Below, piece by piece: positions 34,960 to 43,830 of a stretch of DNA of 46,003 nt. A model generated the notes under the pieces. That model ran no database searches, had not been told where the DNA came from, and saw only the letters and a list, made by a program, of their open reading frames with translations. The DNA is from an uncultured Bacilli bacterium (GTDB lineage: Bacteria; Bacillota_I; Bacilli_A; RF39; UBA660): assembly GCA_934131175.1 (NCBI GenBank), contig CAKOZD010000012.1, positions 1-46,003 of the forward strand, read 5' to 3'. The stretch's first letter is position 1; each line of letters opens with the position of its first letter. The position numbers and the translations under genes were made by a program.

Positions 34960-36799
34960 AGAAGAATTAGGCATTTTGGTTGATAAAAGAAAAAAAGAAT
35001 TAGAAAATAGTAAATTTGATTATTGTGAATATTTTGATGAATATGAAGAATTTGTTAAAAATAATCCTTGCAATACAGTCGAGTCATTTGTTGATGCAGA
35101 CATTTGGGAAGTTGTTAAATATTTGTATCAAATAACAGATCCTATCGCAACACTTGAGGAGAATAAAGAAACAATTAATAATTTTAAATCATTTTTTGAC
35201 AATAGTGATACTGAATTATGTTGTGGAATGATGGGACTTTTTGATGAATTATGTTCATTAGGCATAGTTGATGAAGTAGTTGACTTTTTTGAAGAGGCTG
35301 GTGTCATAAAGAGTTTATTAAAAATAAATAAAATTGATTTTAAAGATAATAGACTTAGAGATTTAATTATTGATATTAAACAAGTTTATAAAGAAGATTT
35401 ATTTAAAATAACTACTTTCTTAAAATTTTATGAAAGTGATCCAGAAAATATTTCTGACATTATAGAATTAGTTCTTGCTCATCGTGAATTAAAAAAAGCA
35501 TCTGACTTTACTAAAGATTTAAAAGAAAATGGCTATTTTGGTTGTAAAAATAGAGAAGAAAAAAGATACTTAACAGCTCAAGTTAAACTTTATAATAAAA
35601 TATGTGATACAAAAAGTATATTAAATGAAGTTTCTAAGATAAGAAATTTAGTTAATGAACAAAAAAATATGGCTTCAAAATATGAAAAGAACATCAGAAA
35701 AGAGCTTGGTGGATATGATAGAGCACTTACTCTTTTAGATACTTCCTTAAAACGTAGAGAAATAACTAATGCGAAAGAAATAATTAAAAATGTAAAAGAT
35801 GAAGATATGAAGAGGGCATTTTTACAATTGATTTATGAACATAATAAAGTTTATTATGAAGAACTTGAAAATGAATATAATAGACTTAGTCAAAATGATT
35901 CTAATAAATATGCGGCATTATTACAAAAATATAATATTTCTTGTACTGAACAAGATATAAAAGAAATTATGAGAAAAAATGATATTGATGCTGCTTCAGA
36001 AATTATAAAAAATATTGTTAAATTAAATTTATCTATTAATAATATTGAATTATTAAAACATACTTCATTAGATAAGTTTATGAGAGTTAAAAATTTAGTA
36101 GATTGTGGATATATTTCAGTAAGGTATTTAAATACTAATGAAAGTTTTATGTTTGATGAGTCTAATTCATTAGATATATATGAAGAAAATATTTCTTATT
36201 TAGACAATTTTAATTTAAATCCTGGAATGTTTATTAATATTACAGATGTTATTATTTATTCTTTTGATAGTTTTAGTAATAATTTAAAAATACTTAATGA
36301 TTATGGTTTATTAAAACAATTAAAAAATGTAGATAATCTTTCATTTTTAGGAGATATTAATTTAGTATCTAAAATAGATAAGTTCTTAGAACTTGGATAT
36401 GAGAGTTTTCTAGAGAATGATTTAGGTATTTTAAATCTTTCTAATTTGAAAAGATTAGATATGTTAAAGTCTCTTAATATGCCTATTGTAGATATTTCAA
36501 CAATGTATAAAGTACTAAGTGATCAGAAATTTATTATTGATGATAATAAAATTGATGAGTATCTTCCTAATGTTGTTGAATTAAGTGAAAAGAAAAATAT
36601 TACTAGTAATTTAAGTGATTTTAAATATACTAATAGAGTTTATTCTATAGGAGATAGTTTATTCTCAATTAATAAGATAAATAGATTATTAGCAAGTGGT
36701 AACTCAATATATGATTCATTATTTATGAATAGAAAATTTAGTGAAGAGGAGTATGACAGTATATTAAAGGCTCTTGGTTGTTATACTACTACCAAATAA
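34952..36799 (+). CDS. Large helical protein of unknown function, partner of the RelE-like protein
   Basis: I chose ATG 34952 with AAAGGGTGG upstream; GTG 34943 is in frame but overlaps that site. The product has 615 residues, almost entirely helical by composition, with a charged coiled-coil-like middle (about 200-330: repeated E/K-rich heptads) and repeated L-x-x-L-x-x-L-x-x-L/N-rich segments in the C-terminal third (for example L-K-Q-L-K-N-V-D-N-L-S-F-L). No membrane helix, signal or catalytic motif is seen. The 8-base overlap with the upstream gene implies co-translation. I recognise no family. Confidence 0.72.
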   Translation: MTREELGILVDKRKKELENSKFDYCEYFDEYEEFVKNNPCNTVESFVDADIWEVVKYLYQITDPIATLEENKETINNFKSFFDNSDTELCCGMMGLFDELCSLGIVDEVVDFFEEAGVIKSLLKINKIDFKDNRLRDLIIDIKQVYKEDLFKITTFLKFYESDPENISDIIELVLAHRELKKASDFTKDLKENGYFGCKNREEKRYLTAQVKLYNKICDTKSILNEVSKIRNLVNEQKNMASKYEKNIRKELGGYDRALTLLDTSLKRREITNAKEIIKNVKDEDMKRAFLQLIYEHNKVYYEELENEYNRLSQNDSNKYAALLQKYNISCTEQDIKEIMRKNDIDAASEIIKNIVKLNLSINNIELLKHTSLDKFMRVKNLVDCGYISVRYLNTNESFMFDESNSLDIYEENISYLDNFNLNPGMFINITDVIIYSFDSFSNNLKILNDYGLLKQLKNVDNLSFLGDINLVSKIDKFLELGYESFLENDLGILNLSNLKRLDMLKSLNMPIVDISTMYKVLSDQKFIIDDNKIDEYLPNVVELSEKKNITSNLSDFKYTNRVYSIGDSLFSINKINRLLASGNSIYDSLFMNRKFSEEEYDSILKALGCYTTTK

Positions 36800-36801
36800 A
36801 T

Positions 36802-36830
36802 TTGACAATATATAGGAGTTATGCTATACT
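36802..36830 (+). promoter_or_regulatory. Consensus sigma-A promoter of the rplU operon
   Basis: TTGACA at 36802-36807 (perfect -35), a 17-base spacer and TATACT at 36825-36830. It is the strongest promoter match in the window, as expected for a ribosomal protein operon. Confidence 0.92.
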
Positions 36831-36834
36831 CTAA

Positions 36835-36925
36835 ATGTTTGACGCCTCAAGCTCAAACCGCATTGAAAAGGCAGAAACATGAAAATGTGCCTTAAGAGCG
36901 AGTCTTAAGTATAGAAAAAGGAGGT
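36835..36925 (+). ncRNA. L21 leader RNA (ribosomal protein autoregulatory leader)
   Basis: The 5' region of rplU folds locally: ATGTTT (36835-36840) pairs with AAACAT (36875-36880), enclosing GCCT (36844-36847) with AGGC (36869-36872). Downstream, CTTAAG (36891-36896) pairs with CTTAAG (36904-36909). AGCTC in the first loop could pair with GAGC at 36896-36899 as a pseudoknot. Position and architecture fit the Firmicute L21 leader family, thought to let L21 repress its own operon. No covariance search was possible. Confidence 0.7.
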
Positions 36926-36931
36926 AATTAA

Positions 36932-37234
36932 ATGAACGCTGTAATTAAAGCCGGTGGTAAACAATATTACGTTACTGAAGGAAGTGAAATCTTTGTTGAA
37001 AAGATTGAAGCTAATGAAGGTGACAAAGTTGAATTTCACCAAGTACTTATGCTTGATAGTAAAGTAGGTAATCCTTACCTTACTGGAGTTACTGTTCAAG
37101 GAGAAGTTCTTAAGAATGGTAAGTCTAAGAAAATTAAAATTTTCAAATATAAGAGTAAAGATAGATCAAACCGTGTTACTCAAGGTCATAGACAACCTTA
37201 CACTAAAATCAAGATTACTAAAATTAATGGTTAA
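36932..37234 (+). CDS. rplU: Ribosomal protein L21
   Basis: ATG start behind AAAGGAGGT. The product has 100 residues, the usual length. The N-terminal AVIKAGGKQYYVTEG and C-terminal GHRQPYTKIKI motifs define bL21, a large-subunit protein that binds 23S rRNA. It is first in the rplU-prp-rpmA operon and preceded by its own leader RNA. Confidence 0.97.
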   Translation: MNAVIKAGGKQYYVTEGSEIFVEKIEANEGDKVEFHQVLMLDSKVGNPYLTGVTVQGEVLKNGKSKKIKIFKYKSKDRSNRVTQGHRQPYTKIKITKING

Positions 37235-37236
37235 TT

Positions 37237-37539
37237 ATGATTAAAGTTAGTGTTTTAAAAGAAAATCGAAAATACAAAAAAATTACTATTTTAGGTCATG
37301 CTATGTATGATGATTATGGTAAAGATATTGTATGTAGTGCATGTAGTAGTATTGTTATTACAACAGTAAATGGTATACTTGCATTGAAAAAAGGTGGTCT
37401 AGATTATTTAGTTAGTAAGAAGGGTATGACAATCAATGTTAAAAGCGATGATGAGACTACTCAAATACTAGTAAATAATATGGTTAGTCTTTTAAAAGAG
37501 TTAGAGGGAAATTATCCTAATAACATTGAGGTTAAATAA
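37237..37539 (+). CDS. prp: Prp, ribosomal-processing cysteine protease
   Basis: ATG start 2 bases after the L21 stop. The product has 100 residues. The catalytic pair is clear: GHA with His21, and DIVCSACS with Cys33. Prp removes the N-terminal extension of L27 in Firmicutes and related phyla; in S. aureus it is essential and also cuts phage capsid and scaffold proteins at similar sites. Its position between L21 and L27 is the conserved one. In this organism L32 carries the same recognition motif, so Prp probably has two ribosomal substrates. Confidence 0.95.
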   Translation: MIKVSVLKENRKYKKITILGHAMYDDYGKDIVCSACSSIVITTVNGILALKKGGLDYLVSKKGMTINVKSDDETTQILVNNMVSLLKELEGNYPNNIEVK

Positions 37540-37573
37540 CCTCTATTTGAAATAATAAGTAAGGAGGAGAATT

Positions 37574-37864
37574 ATGAAGTTTTTAAAATTAGATATTCAA
37601 TTATTTGCTCACCATAAAGGGCAAGGATCAACATCTAATGGTCGTGATTCTGCAGGACGTAGACTTGGAGCTAAAGCAGCTGATGGTGAATTCGTAACAG
37701 CTGGTTCTATTATATATCGTCAAAGAGGAACTAAGATTTTCCCAGGTACAAATACTCGTCGTGGAAATGATGATAGTATTTATGCTACTATTGACGGAAT
37801 TGTTAAGTTTGAACGCTTAGGAAGAGATAAGAAACAAGCTTCAGTTTATCCAGTAGGTGAATAA
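37574..37864 (+). CDS. rpmA: Ribosomal protein L27 with Prp-cleaved N-terminal extension
   Basis: ATG start behind AAGGAGGAG. The product has 96 residues. MKFLKLDIQLFA is the Prp extension, with a cut expected between F11 and A12; AHHKGQGSTSNGRDSAGRRL is the canonical mature start that reaches the peptidyl transferase centre. GSIIYRQRGTKIFPG and GNDDSIYA motifs follow. It is the last gene before the operon terminator. Confidence 0.97.
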   Translation: MKFLKLDIQLFAHHKGQGSTSNGRDSAGRRLGAKAADGEFVTAGSIIYRQRGTKIFPGTNTRRGNDDSIYATIDGIVKFERLGRDKKQASVYPVGE

Positions 37865-37875
37865 TTATATTTAAG

Positions 37876-37904
37876 AGAGAGCCATTTAGAATTGGCTCTT
37901 TTTC
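37876..37904 (+). terminator. Terminator of the rplU-prp-rpmA operon
   Basis: AGAGCCA (37878-37884) pairs with TGGCTCT (37893-37899), followed by T's to 37903. Confidence 0.88.
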
Positions 37905-37923
37905 TGTATAAAAGGGGGATTAT

Positions 37924-39156
37924 ATGGAAAATACTATTATAATGGAAAATATTTTAAATCCAAATAAAGCACTTGAAGAATATAAAAATTATTTATTAGC
38001 GATGTATGTAAAAGATTATGGAGAAAAGTACTATGATTTAATAAAGAATAGAATGGATAATACTATATATTTATTTGAGGCTAATCCTTTAGAAAATATG
38101 AAGTTTTTAGAAGAAAATGGAGAAGATGTATTTCCAGATATAAAAAAGATTAGGACATATTTAAAAGAATATAAAAATTTTATTAAAATAAAAAATGCTT
38201 TAGAAAATAAATATTTTGAAGATTATTATTTAATATTATCTAATGCTTTTTCATATTATTCTAAACTTGGAATAGAAGATTTTATTAATATCGATTTAGA
38301 TAGTTATTCTAGTACTAATTTAATGCTTTTAAAAGATGAATATACATCTGATTCTATAAAAAAAGATATTTTAAAAAGACAACAAGAGTATATGAGAGTA
38401 TGTAGAGTTTATGGGATTGAACCTATTACTAATTCTGTTTTTATTGATAGTATAATAAGTAAAAGAGCAGAATTAATTAGAAAAAAGAATACTTTATTAA
38501 TTAGTAAGACTAGATGGGGACGTCGTATTAAAAGTATAGTTAATCATAATACAAAGTTTAAAGTTTCTGACTCAGAGATTGCAGAGATTATCTTTAATGG
38601 AGAAAATTGTGCAATGACTAGTACTTTTACTAATAAGAACGGAGATATTAGACTTTGTTATGTTCCACTTACTAGAATATATAAATTAAAAGGACTAGAT
38701 CGGGTATTTTTTCATGAAAATAGACATGTAGTTGAATGTTCTTCTACAAATAGTGGAATTGATACTTATGATGATGATAAGTATAGTATGTTAAATGAGA
38801 TAAGAACTGAGAAAAATGCAATTAGAGATAGTGACTTTTTAAAATCAATACCTTTATTTTCTAATTGTTCTTTTCCTAGTAAATGTGATTGTACTTATTC
38901 AACTGCTTTTCCATATACTATGAATTTTTTTGAGGATAATTGTGATATTTTAAATGATTTATCAATTAATAATGATGTTGTTTCTTTAGAAAGTATTTAT
39001 GGAGCAAATGATTTAAAGTTATTTAATGATTATTTGGATTCTATAGTATATAGTAAAATTAATGGTGAGGATTTTTGTGATATAGAAAGTGTTGAAAGAG
39101 GAAAAAGACTTGTTAGAAATTTAAATGATAATGTTTCTAGACAACGAGTTAATTGA
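37924..39156 (+). CDS. Putative HEXXH metallopeptidase-like protein of unknown function
   Basis: ATG start behind AAAGGGGGA. The product has 410 residues, with no signal or membrane helix. VFFHENRHVVE (about 260-270) fits an HExxH zinc site, and LNEIRTEKNA about 30 residues later (about 297-306) could supply the third ligand Glu as in gluzincin-like families. The N-terminal 200 residues are helical and Asn/Lys-rich. It lies between rpmA and obgE but after a terminator and with its own ribosome site. I do not recognise a named family; protease activity is inferred from the motif alone. Confidence 0.7.
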   Translation: MENTIIMENILNPNKALEEYKNYLLAMYVKDYGEKYYDLIKNRMDNTIYLFEANPLENMKFLEENGEDVFPDIKKIRTYLKEYKNFIKIKNALENKYFEDYYLILSNAFSYYSKLGIEDFINIDLDSYSSTNLMLLKDEYTSDSIKKDILKRQQEYMRVCRVYGIEPITNSVFIDSIISKRAELIRKKNTLLISKTRWGRRIKSIVNHNTKFKVSDSEIAEIIFNGENCAMTSTFTNKNGDIRLCYVPLTRIYKLKGLDRVFFHENRHVVECSSTNSGIDTYDDDKYSMLNEIRTEKNAIRDSDFLKSIPLFSNCSFPSKCDCTYSTAFPYTMNFFEDNCDILNDLSINNDVVSLESIYGANDLKLFNDYLDSIVYSKINGEDFCDIESVERGKRLVRNLNDNVSRQRVN

Positions 39157-39192
39157 TTGTTATAATTTTAATATGCGAAAGGAAGAGGTATT

Positions 39193-40467
39193 ATGTTTGT
39201 TGATGAGGTTTTATTAAGAGTTGAAGCAGGTAACGGTGGAGATGGCTGTACTGCATTTAGACGTGAAAAGTATATTTCTATGGGAGGACCATATGGTGGA
39301 AATGGTGGCCATGGTGCTGATATTATTTTTAAAGTAGATGAAGGTCTTCACACTTTACTTGATTTAAGATATCAAAAGACTATAAAAGCTCCTAAAGGTG
39401 AAAATGGTAGAGGTAAGAATCAACATGGAAAAGGAGCAAGTCCTCTTATTGTTAAAGTACCTCTTGGAACTGTTGTTACTGATATGGATACAGGTCTTAT
39501 AATTGCTGATTTATCTCATAAAAATCAAGAAGAGATAATTGCTAAAGGTGGTCGTGGAGGTCGTGGAAATACGGCTTTCAAGACTCAGACCAATACGGCT
39601 CCTGATTATTCAGAAAATGGAGAAGAAGGAGAAAAAAAGAATCTTAAGGTTGAAGTTAAAATGCTTGCAGATGTTGGACTTGTTGGACTTCCTAGTGTTG
39701 GTAAGAGTACAATAATTTCTTGTGTATCTGCATCAAAGCCAAAGATTGCGGCATATCACTTTACAACACTAATTCCAAATTTAGGTGTAGTTGGTGCCAG
39801 TAATAATAGAAGTTTTGTTATGGCTGATTTACCTGGATTAATCGAGGGAGCAAGTGAAGGTGAAGGACTTGGAGATAAATTCTTAAGACATATTGAAAGA
39901 ACTAGAGTAATAGCTCATGTTATTGATATGTCAGGATTTGAAGGAAGAAATCCATATGATGACTATGTATTAATTAATAAAGAACTTGAAGCATTCAATA
40001 AAAAATTAATGGAAAAACCAATGATTGTTATTGCAAATAAAATGGATGTTGAAGGTGCAAAAGAAAACTTAGAAGAATTTAAGAAAAAAGTAGATTGTGA
40101 AATATTTGAAGTAAGTGCGGTTTCAAAGACTGGACTTGATGCAGTTGTTAATAGACTTGCAGATATTTTAGATACAATACCAAATAATCCATTATATGAT
40201 GATTCACAAATAGAGTCTCATGTATTATATAAGTTTAAGAAGGAAGAACCATTTGTTATTACAAGAGATGATGATGGTACTTGGGTAGTTTCAGGTAAAG
40301 AAGTAGAAAGAATATTTAAGATGACTAAATTCTCATCAGATGAGGCAGTTACTAGATTTGCTAAGAAACTTAGAAAAATGGGAATTGATGATAAACTTAT
40401 TGAAATGGGTGCAGAGACTGGTGACAGTGTAAGAATTCTAGACTTCTACTTTGATTTTAGAGATTAA
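39193..40467 (+). CDS. obgE: Obg family GTPase (ObgE/CgtA)
   Basis: ATG start behind GGAAGAGGT. The product has 424 residues. Three domains are visible: the Gly-rich Obg fold (about 1-158, with GGNGG and GGRGGRGN repeats), a G domain with GLPSVGKST (G1, about 165-173), DLPGLIEGASEG (G3), NKMD (G4, about 280) and SAVSKTG-like G5, and a C-terminal OCT domain (about 345-424). Obg binds the 50S subunit late in assembly and links it to GTP/ppGpp levels. The rplU-prp-rpmA-obgE order is conserved in Firmicutes. The stop overlaps the next ATG. Confidence 0.97.
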   Translation: MFVDEVLLRVEAGNGGDGCTAFRREKYISMGGPYGGNGGHGADIIFKVDEGLHTLLDLRYQKTIKAPKGENGRGKNQHGKGASPLIVKVPLGTVVTDMDTGLIIADLSHKNQEEIIAKGGRGGRGNTAFKTQTNTAPDYSENGEEGEKKNLKVEVKMLADVGLVGLPSVGKSTIISCVSASKPKIAAYHFTTLIPNLGVVGASNNRSFVMADLPGLIEGASEGEGLGDKFLRHIERTRVIAHVIDMSGFEGRNPYDDYVLINKELEAFNKKLMEKPMIVIANKMDVEGAKENLEEFKKKVDCEIFEVSAVSKTGLDAVVNRLADILDTIPNNPLYDDSQIESHVLYKFKKEEPFVITRDDDGTWVVSGKEVERIFKMTKFSSDEAVTRFAKKLRKMGIDDKLIEMGAETGDSVRILDFYFDFRD

Positions 40468-41159
40468 TGCTTAGAATAAGTTCATTTAATATACAAAATG
40501 ATTTTAGTAAATATAATATAAATAAGTCAAAAGAAATCTATAATTACCTAGTTCAAAATAAGATAAATATATTAGGACTACAAGAAGTTTATTCAAAAAT
40601 AAATAAAGATTTAATAAAACTTCTTCCTAATAAATATACTTATAATGGTAATTATAGATTTTTTTCTAAAATTATTTTAAATAGAATAAATGAAAAGACT
40701 CCTATTATTACTGATAAAGAAATTAAATTTAGTAAGACTTATAATTTACCACATTTACCTAGTTTATTAAAAAGAGTAGTTGTAAAGAACGTTATAAATT
40801 ATAAAGGTCATGATATAAGTATTTATAATACACATCTTGATTTTATGTTTGAAAGTGTTAAATTACGTGAATTAAAGTATTTATATAAATTAATTAGTAA
40901 AGATAATAATTTAATAATATTGATGGGAGATTTTAATTTAAAAAATAATAAAGAAATATTTAATAAATTTTGTAGTTTATTAGAAGAAAAAGGAATAAGT
41001 AGAGTAGAATTTAATGATAGAACTCTTAAGATGAGTAGATATCATAGAGAAATTGATCATGTTTTTTTATCAAATGAATTTAAGATAGAAAATTATTCAA
41101 TTATAAAAGATTTAGAAATTAGTGATCATTATCCAATTATGGTTGATGTTGAGGTGTAG
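40467..41159 (+). CDS. Endonuclease/exonuclease/phosphatase (EEP) family protein
   Basis: ATG overlaps the obgE stop by one base. The product has 230 residues, short for the superfamily. It has the ordered EEP motifs: ISSFNIQ (Asn), LGLQEVY (Glu, metal ligand), YNTHLD, LMGDFNLK (Asp/Asn), IDHVFLS and ISDHYPI (catalytic Asp-His). These enzymes cleave phosphodiester or phosphomonoester bonds with Mg2+, in nucleic acids, lipids or inositol phosphates. No signal peptide suggests an intracellular substrate. The specific substrate cannot be told from the sequence. Confidence 0.87.
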   Translation: MLRISSFNIQNDFSKYNINKSKEIYNYLVQNKINILGLQEVYSKINKDLIKLLPNKYTYNGNYRFFSKIILNRINEKTPIITDKEIKFSKTYNLPHLPSLLKRVVVKNVINYKGHDISIYNTHLDFMFESVKLRELKYLYKLISKDNNLIILMGDFNLKNNKEIFNKFCSLLEEKGISRVEFNDRTLKMSRYHREIDHVFLSNEFKIENYSIIKDLEISDHYPIMVDVEV

Positions 41160-41163
41160 GTTG

Positions 41164-42141
41164 ATGGAGATTTATTTAAATGATAATAGGAAATTAAAAG
41201 AAGGTATACTTAATGATATAAGAAATACAGATGATATTTGTTCTTATATAGATGCTGCTATTGAAGAGTTAAAAGGTGTTATTAAAAAATTTAATCCAAC
41301 TGATAATTTTTTAGGAGTAAATGTTCCATTAAATAAAAAGCTTGCTTTAGAAAATAGTGATAATAATATGATAGGTAACTTTTATTGGTATAATTTTATA
41401 GATAGTGATGTAAAAGTTATTTATGGGTTTTCAATTGATAAAAATTCTTGTGCTTGTAATGATGGATTATATTATTATATAGATGATAATGAATATTTAT
41501 ATGACTTTGCTAGATTTATTAAAGATAAAGAGATTGGAAATGATTTTGATTTTTTATGTTATGTAAAAGAGTTTCTTGATAATTATTTTAATAGTATTTC
41601 TAATGTTAATTTACTTTCTCGTGAAGAAAGAAACAGGGCATTTATTAATAGCAATGGAAAAAATATTGAACCTATTAATCGTTCAAATAAAGATTTTTAT
41701 CAAAGTAATGTAGCGATGTGTACAGAGTATGCTACTATGGGGCTTAATATATTAGGTGTGTTTGGTTATTCTTGTTTGACTATTATTGGCTCTTTTGAGT
41801 TTAATGAAGAAGAGATTGGACATGCTTATAATATAGTTGCAATGGATAATGGGGTTTATTTAGTTGATATGGCATCTTCTGTACCAGTTACTGATTTAGA
41901 TGGAAATTTACTTGATGAAGTACCGTTTTGTAAAGAATTAAATGAAGAAGAATTACAAAATATTTTAGATAAAAAAGAGCCTATTTCTTTAAATAATGTT
42001 TTTTATATATACTTTGGAGAAAAGAATTTTAAGTTTGAAGAAGCAAGACAAAGAACTTATAGAGTATCTAATGTTGTTTTACAAGATTCATTTAAAAAGA
42101 AGAGTAAAAGTAGAGATATTAATAATTTTTATAATGTTTAG
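41164..42141 (+). CDS. Putative transglutaminase-like (papain-fold) protein
   Basis: I chose ATG 41164, just after the EEP stop with GAGGTGTAGG upstream; longer in-frame starts lie inside the previous gene. The product has 325 residues, cytoplasmic. A papain-like triad can be placed: MCTEYATMGLNILG (Cys at about 193), GHAYNIVAMDNG (His at about 221) and YLVDMAS (Asp at about 236), in the order and spacing of transglutaminase-like hydrolases. A substrate or family name cannot be given. It is probably co-transcribed with obgE and the EEP gene. Confidence 0.72.
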   Translation: MEIYLNDNRKLKEGILNDIRNTDDICSYIDAAIEELKGVIKKFNPTDNFLGVNVPLNKKLALENSDNNMIGNFYWYNFIDSDVKVIYGFSIDKNSCACNDGLYYYIDDNEYLYDFARFIKDKEIGNDFDFLCYVKEFLDNYFNSISNVNLLSREERNRAFINSNGKNIEPINRSNKDFYQSNVAMCTEYATMGLNILGVFGYSCLTIIGSFEFNEEEIGHAYNIVAMDNGVYLVDMASSVPVTDLDGNLLDEVPFCKELNEEELQNILDKKEPISLNNVFYIYFGEKNFKFEEARQRTYRVSNVVLQDSFKKKSKSRDINNFYNV

Positions 42142-42180
42142 GTTGTATTTCATGGTAAAATGTTCATAAAGGGTGATTAA

Positions 42181-42870
42181 ATGAATGAATATAGTTTGAA
42201 AGTTGCGGCAGTATTAAATTATTTTAAGATGTACCCTTCACTTTTTAGTGAGCGTGAGAAAAGGCAAATAATTGGAATGATTAATTGTGATTATAAAAAG
42301 CCTTATGAATATGATGTGATACGAGAAATATATGATCATTTTGGATGGATTCCAGATGATGAGAATATTTATATAGGATTTTGTGAGTTTTTAGATTCTA
42401 AGTTTGGACTTGATGGAAAAAATATTGTAGAAGTTGGAGGAGGACATCTTCCACAACTTGCAAAGAAGATATCTGCTAAACAAAAAACTGGTAAAATTAC
42501 TGTGTATGACCCAGCACTTTCTGTATATGAGAGAGAAAGACCTAGATTTATATTAAAAAGAGAGTGCTTTTCAAAAAATACAGATTTAAAAGATACAGAT
42601 TTAGTTATTGGATTAATGCCTTGTGGAGCAATTTGGGATATTATATCTGCGGCTACTAAGAATAATGTTGATTTTGCAGTAGCTCTTTGTGAAGGTGGAC
42701 CACATGGCGATATATATGACTTTTATGAAGATGAAGATGAATGGATTCATAGTATGATATATGGAGCAAGACAAGAAGTTAAAAATAATGATATGGGAGA
42801 ACTTATTGTTGAACATAGTCTTTCTGGTTATAATGATCCATATCCTGTAATATATAATAAAAGAAAGTAA
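42181..42870 (+). CDS. Rossmann-fold protein, SAM-methyltransferase-like
   Basis: ATG start behind AAAGGGTGAT. The product has 229 residues. VEVGGGHLPQLAKKI (about 82-96) resembles methyltransferase motif I, ITVYDPALS the acidic second strand and LVIGLMPCGAIWDII a motif-IV-like strand. The N-terminal 75 residues are helical (P-S-L-F-S-E-R-E-K-R-Q-I). No substrate-specific motif is seen, and loss of activity cannot be excluded. It ends the obgE cluster, followed by a terminator. Confidence 0.7.
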   Translation: MNEYSLKVAAVLNYFKMYPSLFSEREKRQIIGMINCDYKKPYEYDVIREIYDHFGWIPDDENIYIGFCEFLDSKFGLDGKNIVEVGGGHLPQLAKKISAKQKTGKITVYDPALSVYERERPRFILKRECFSKNTDLKDTDLVIGLMPCGAIWDIISAATKNNVDFAVALCEGGPHGDIYDFYEDEDEWIHSMIYGARQEVKNNDMGELIVEHSLSGYNDPYPVIYNKRK

Positions 42871-42876
42871 GACTTG

Positions 42877-42899
42877 AGAAGTGTATAACTTCTTTTTTC
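42877..42899 (+). terminator. Terminator after the methyltransferase-like gene
   Basis: AGAAGT (42877-42882) and ACTTCT (42888-42893) form a short stem followed by TTTTT. Confidence 0.7.
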
Positions 42900-42992
42900 T
42901 TTTATTCAATAATTTTACTAGTTTATGTGATTATTTTTATGGAGTTTTTTTTATTATTTTGATATAATCATTTTTAGGATAGAGGTGTGTTT

Positions 42993-43796
42993 ATGAAAAG
43001 TATTAAATTTTTAGAAGACAATGGTGTAAACATAAAGAAGAGTTTAGAATTATTTGGAGACTCTGTTACTTATAATGAAACAATTGGCGAATTTTTAGTA
43101 GGAATTCATGATAAAATTAATAAATTAATTAAATTTATGCAGAATAGAGATATGGCTAATTATGCTATTATGGCTCATTCTATGAAGAGTGATGCGAATA
43201 ATTTTGGTTTTGAAAAGTTAGCAAATATGGCACTTGAACATGAAACTCATAGTAAAGCAGGAGATATGTATTATATAAATGAACATATAAATGATTTAAT
43301 AAAAGAAACAAATAATGCGATTATTTTAATTCAAGAATACATGAGTGGAAACGATAAAGAAGAGAGTAAGGCAGAAGAAGTTGTTCCTACAAGTAGTGAT
43401 GTGTATGATAAAAAAACAATATTAGTAGTAGATGACTCTAATATTGTAAGAAACTTTGTTAAAAGAATTTTTAGTGATACATATAATGTTGGAACTGCAA
43501 AGGATGGAGAAGAAGCTATTAGAATAATTAAAGCTAATCAAGGAAATGATTTTATTGAGACAATACTACTTGATCTTAATATGCCTAAAGTAGATGGATT
43601 TGCTGTACTTGAATTTATGAGAGATAACAATTTATTTACTCATATGCCAGTTTCTATTATTTCAGGAGACTCTACTAAAGAAACAATTGATAGAGCCTTT
43701 ACTTATCAAATAGTTGATATGGTTAGTAAGCCATTTAATGAACAAAGTATTAAAATGGTTATTGAAAAGACGTTAATTTATAAAGATATGGTATAA
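42993..43796 (+). CDS. HPt domain fused to a response-regulator receiver domain
   Basis: ATG 42993 is 7 bases after AGAGG; GTG 42987 is in frame but overlaps that site. The product has 267 residues. Residues 1-118 form a four-helix HPt domain with phospho-acceptor His62 in AHSMKSDA. A short acidic linker (119-140) leads to a receiver domain (142-267) with Asp147/Asp148, phospho-acceptor Asp194 (LLDLNMPKVDG), Ser224 and Lys246 (SKPF). There is no DNA-binding output and no kinase nearby. It probably acts as a phosphorelay node or sink. The order HPt-then-REC without other domains is uncommon. Confidence 0.87.
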   Translation: MKSIKFLEDNGVNIKKSLELFGDSVTYNETIGEFLVGIHDKINKLIKFMQNRDMANYAIMAHSMKSDANNFGFEKLANMALEHETHSKAGDMYYINEHINDLIKETNNAIILIQEYMSGNDKEESKAEEVVPTSSDVYDKKTILVVDDSNIVRNFVKRIFSDTYNVGTAKDGEEAIRIIKANQGNDFIETILLDLNMPKVDGFAVLEFMRDNNLFTHMPVSIISGDSTKETIDRAFTYQIVDMVSKPFNEQSIKMVIEKTLIYKDMV

Positions 43797-43830
43797 AAAA
43801 TAATGTAGATTTTTCTACATTATTTTATTT
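43797..43830. terminator. Bidirectional terminator between convergent genes
   Basis: A perfect 13-bp stem (AAAATAATGTAGA at 43797-43809, TCTACATTATTTT at 43814-43826) with a TTTT loop and A/T flanks on both sides. Confidence 0.92.

Noticed and set aside
42613..42909. 98-codon minus-strand frame opposite the methyltransferase-like gene
   Set aside because: Antisense to a gene with clear Rossmann motifs; composition is Ile/Tyr/Phe-rich, typical of shadow frames.
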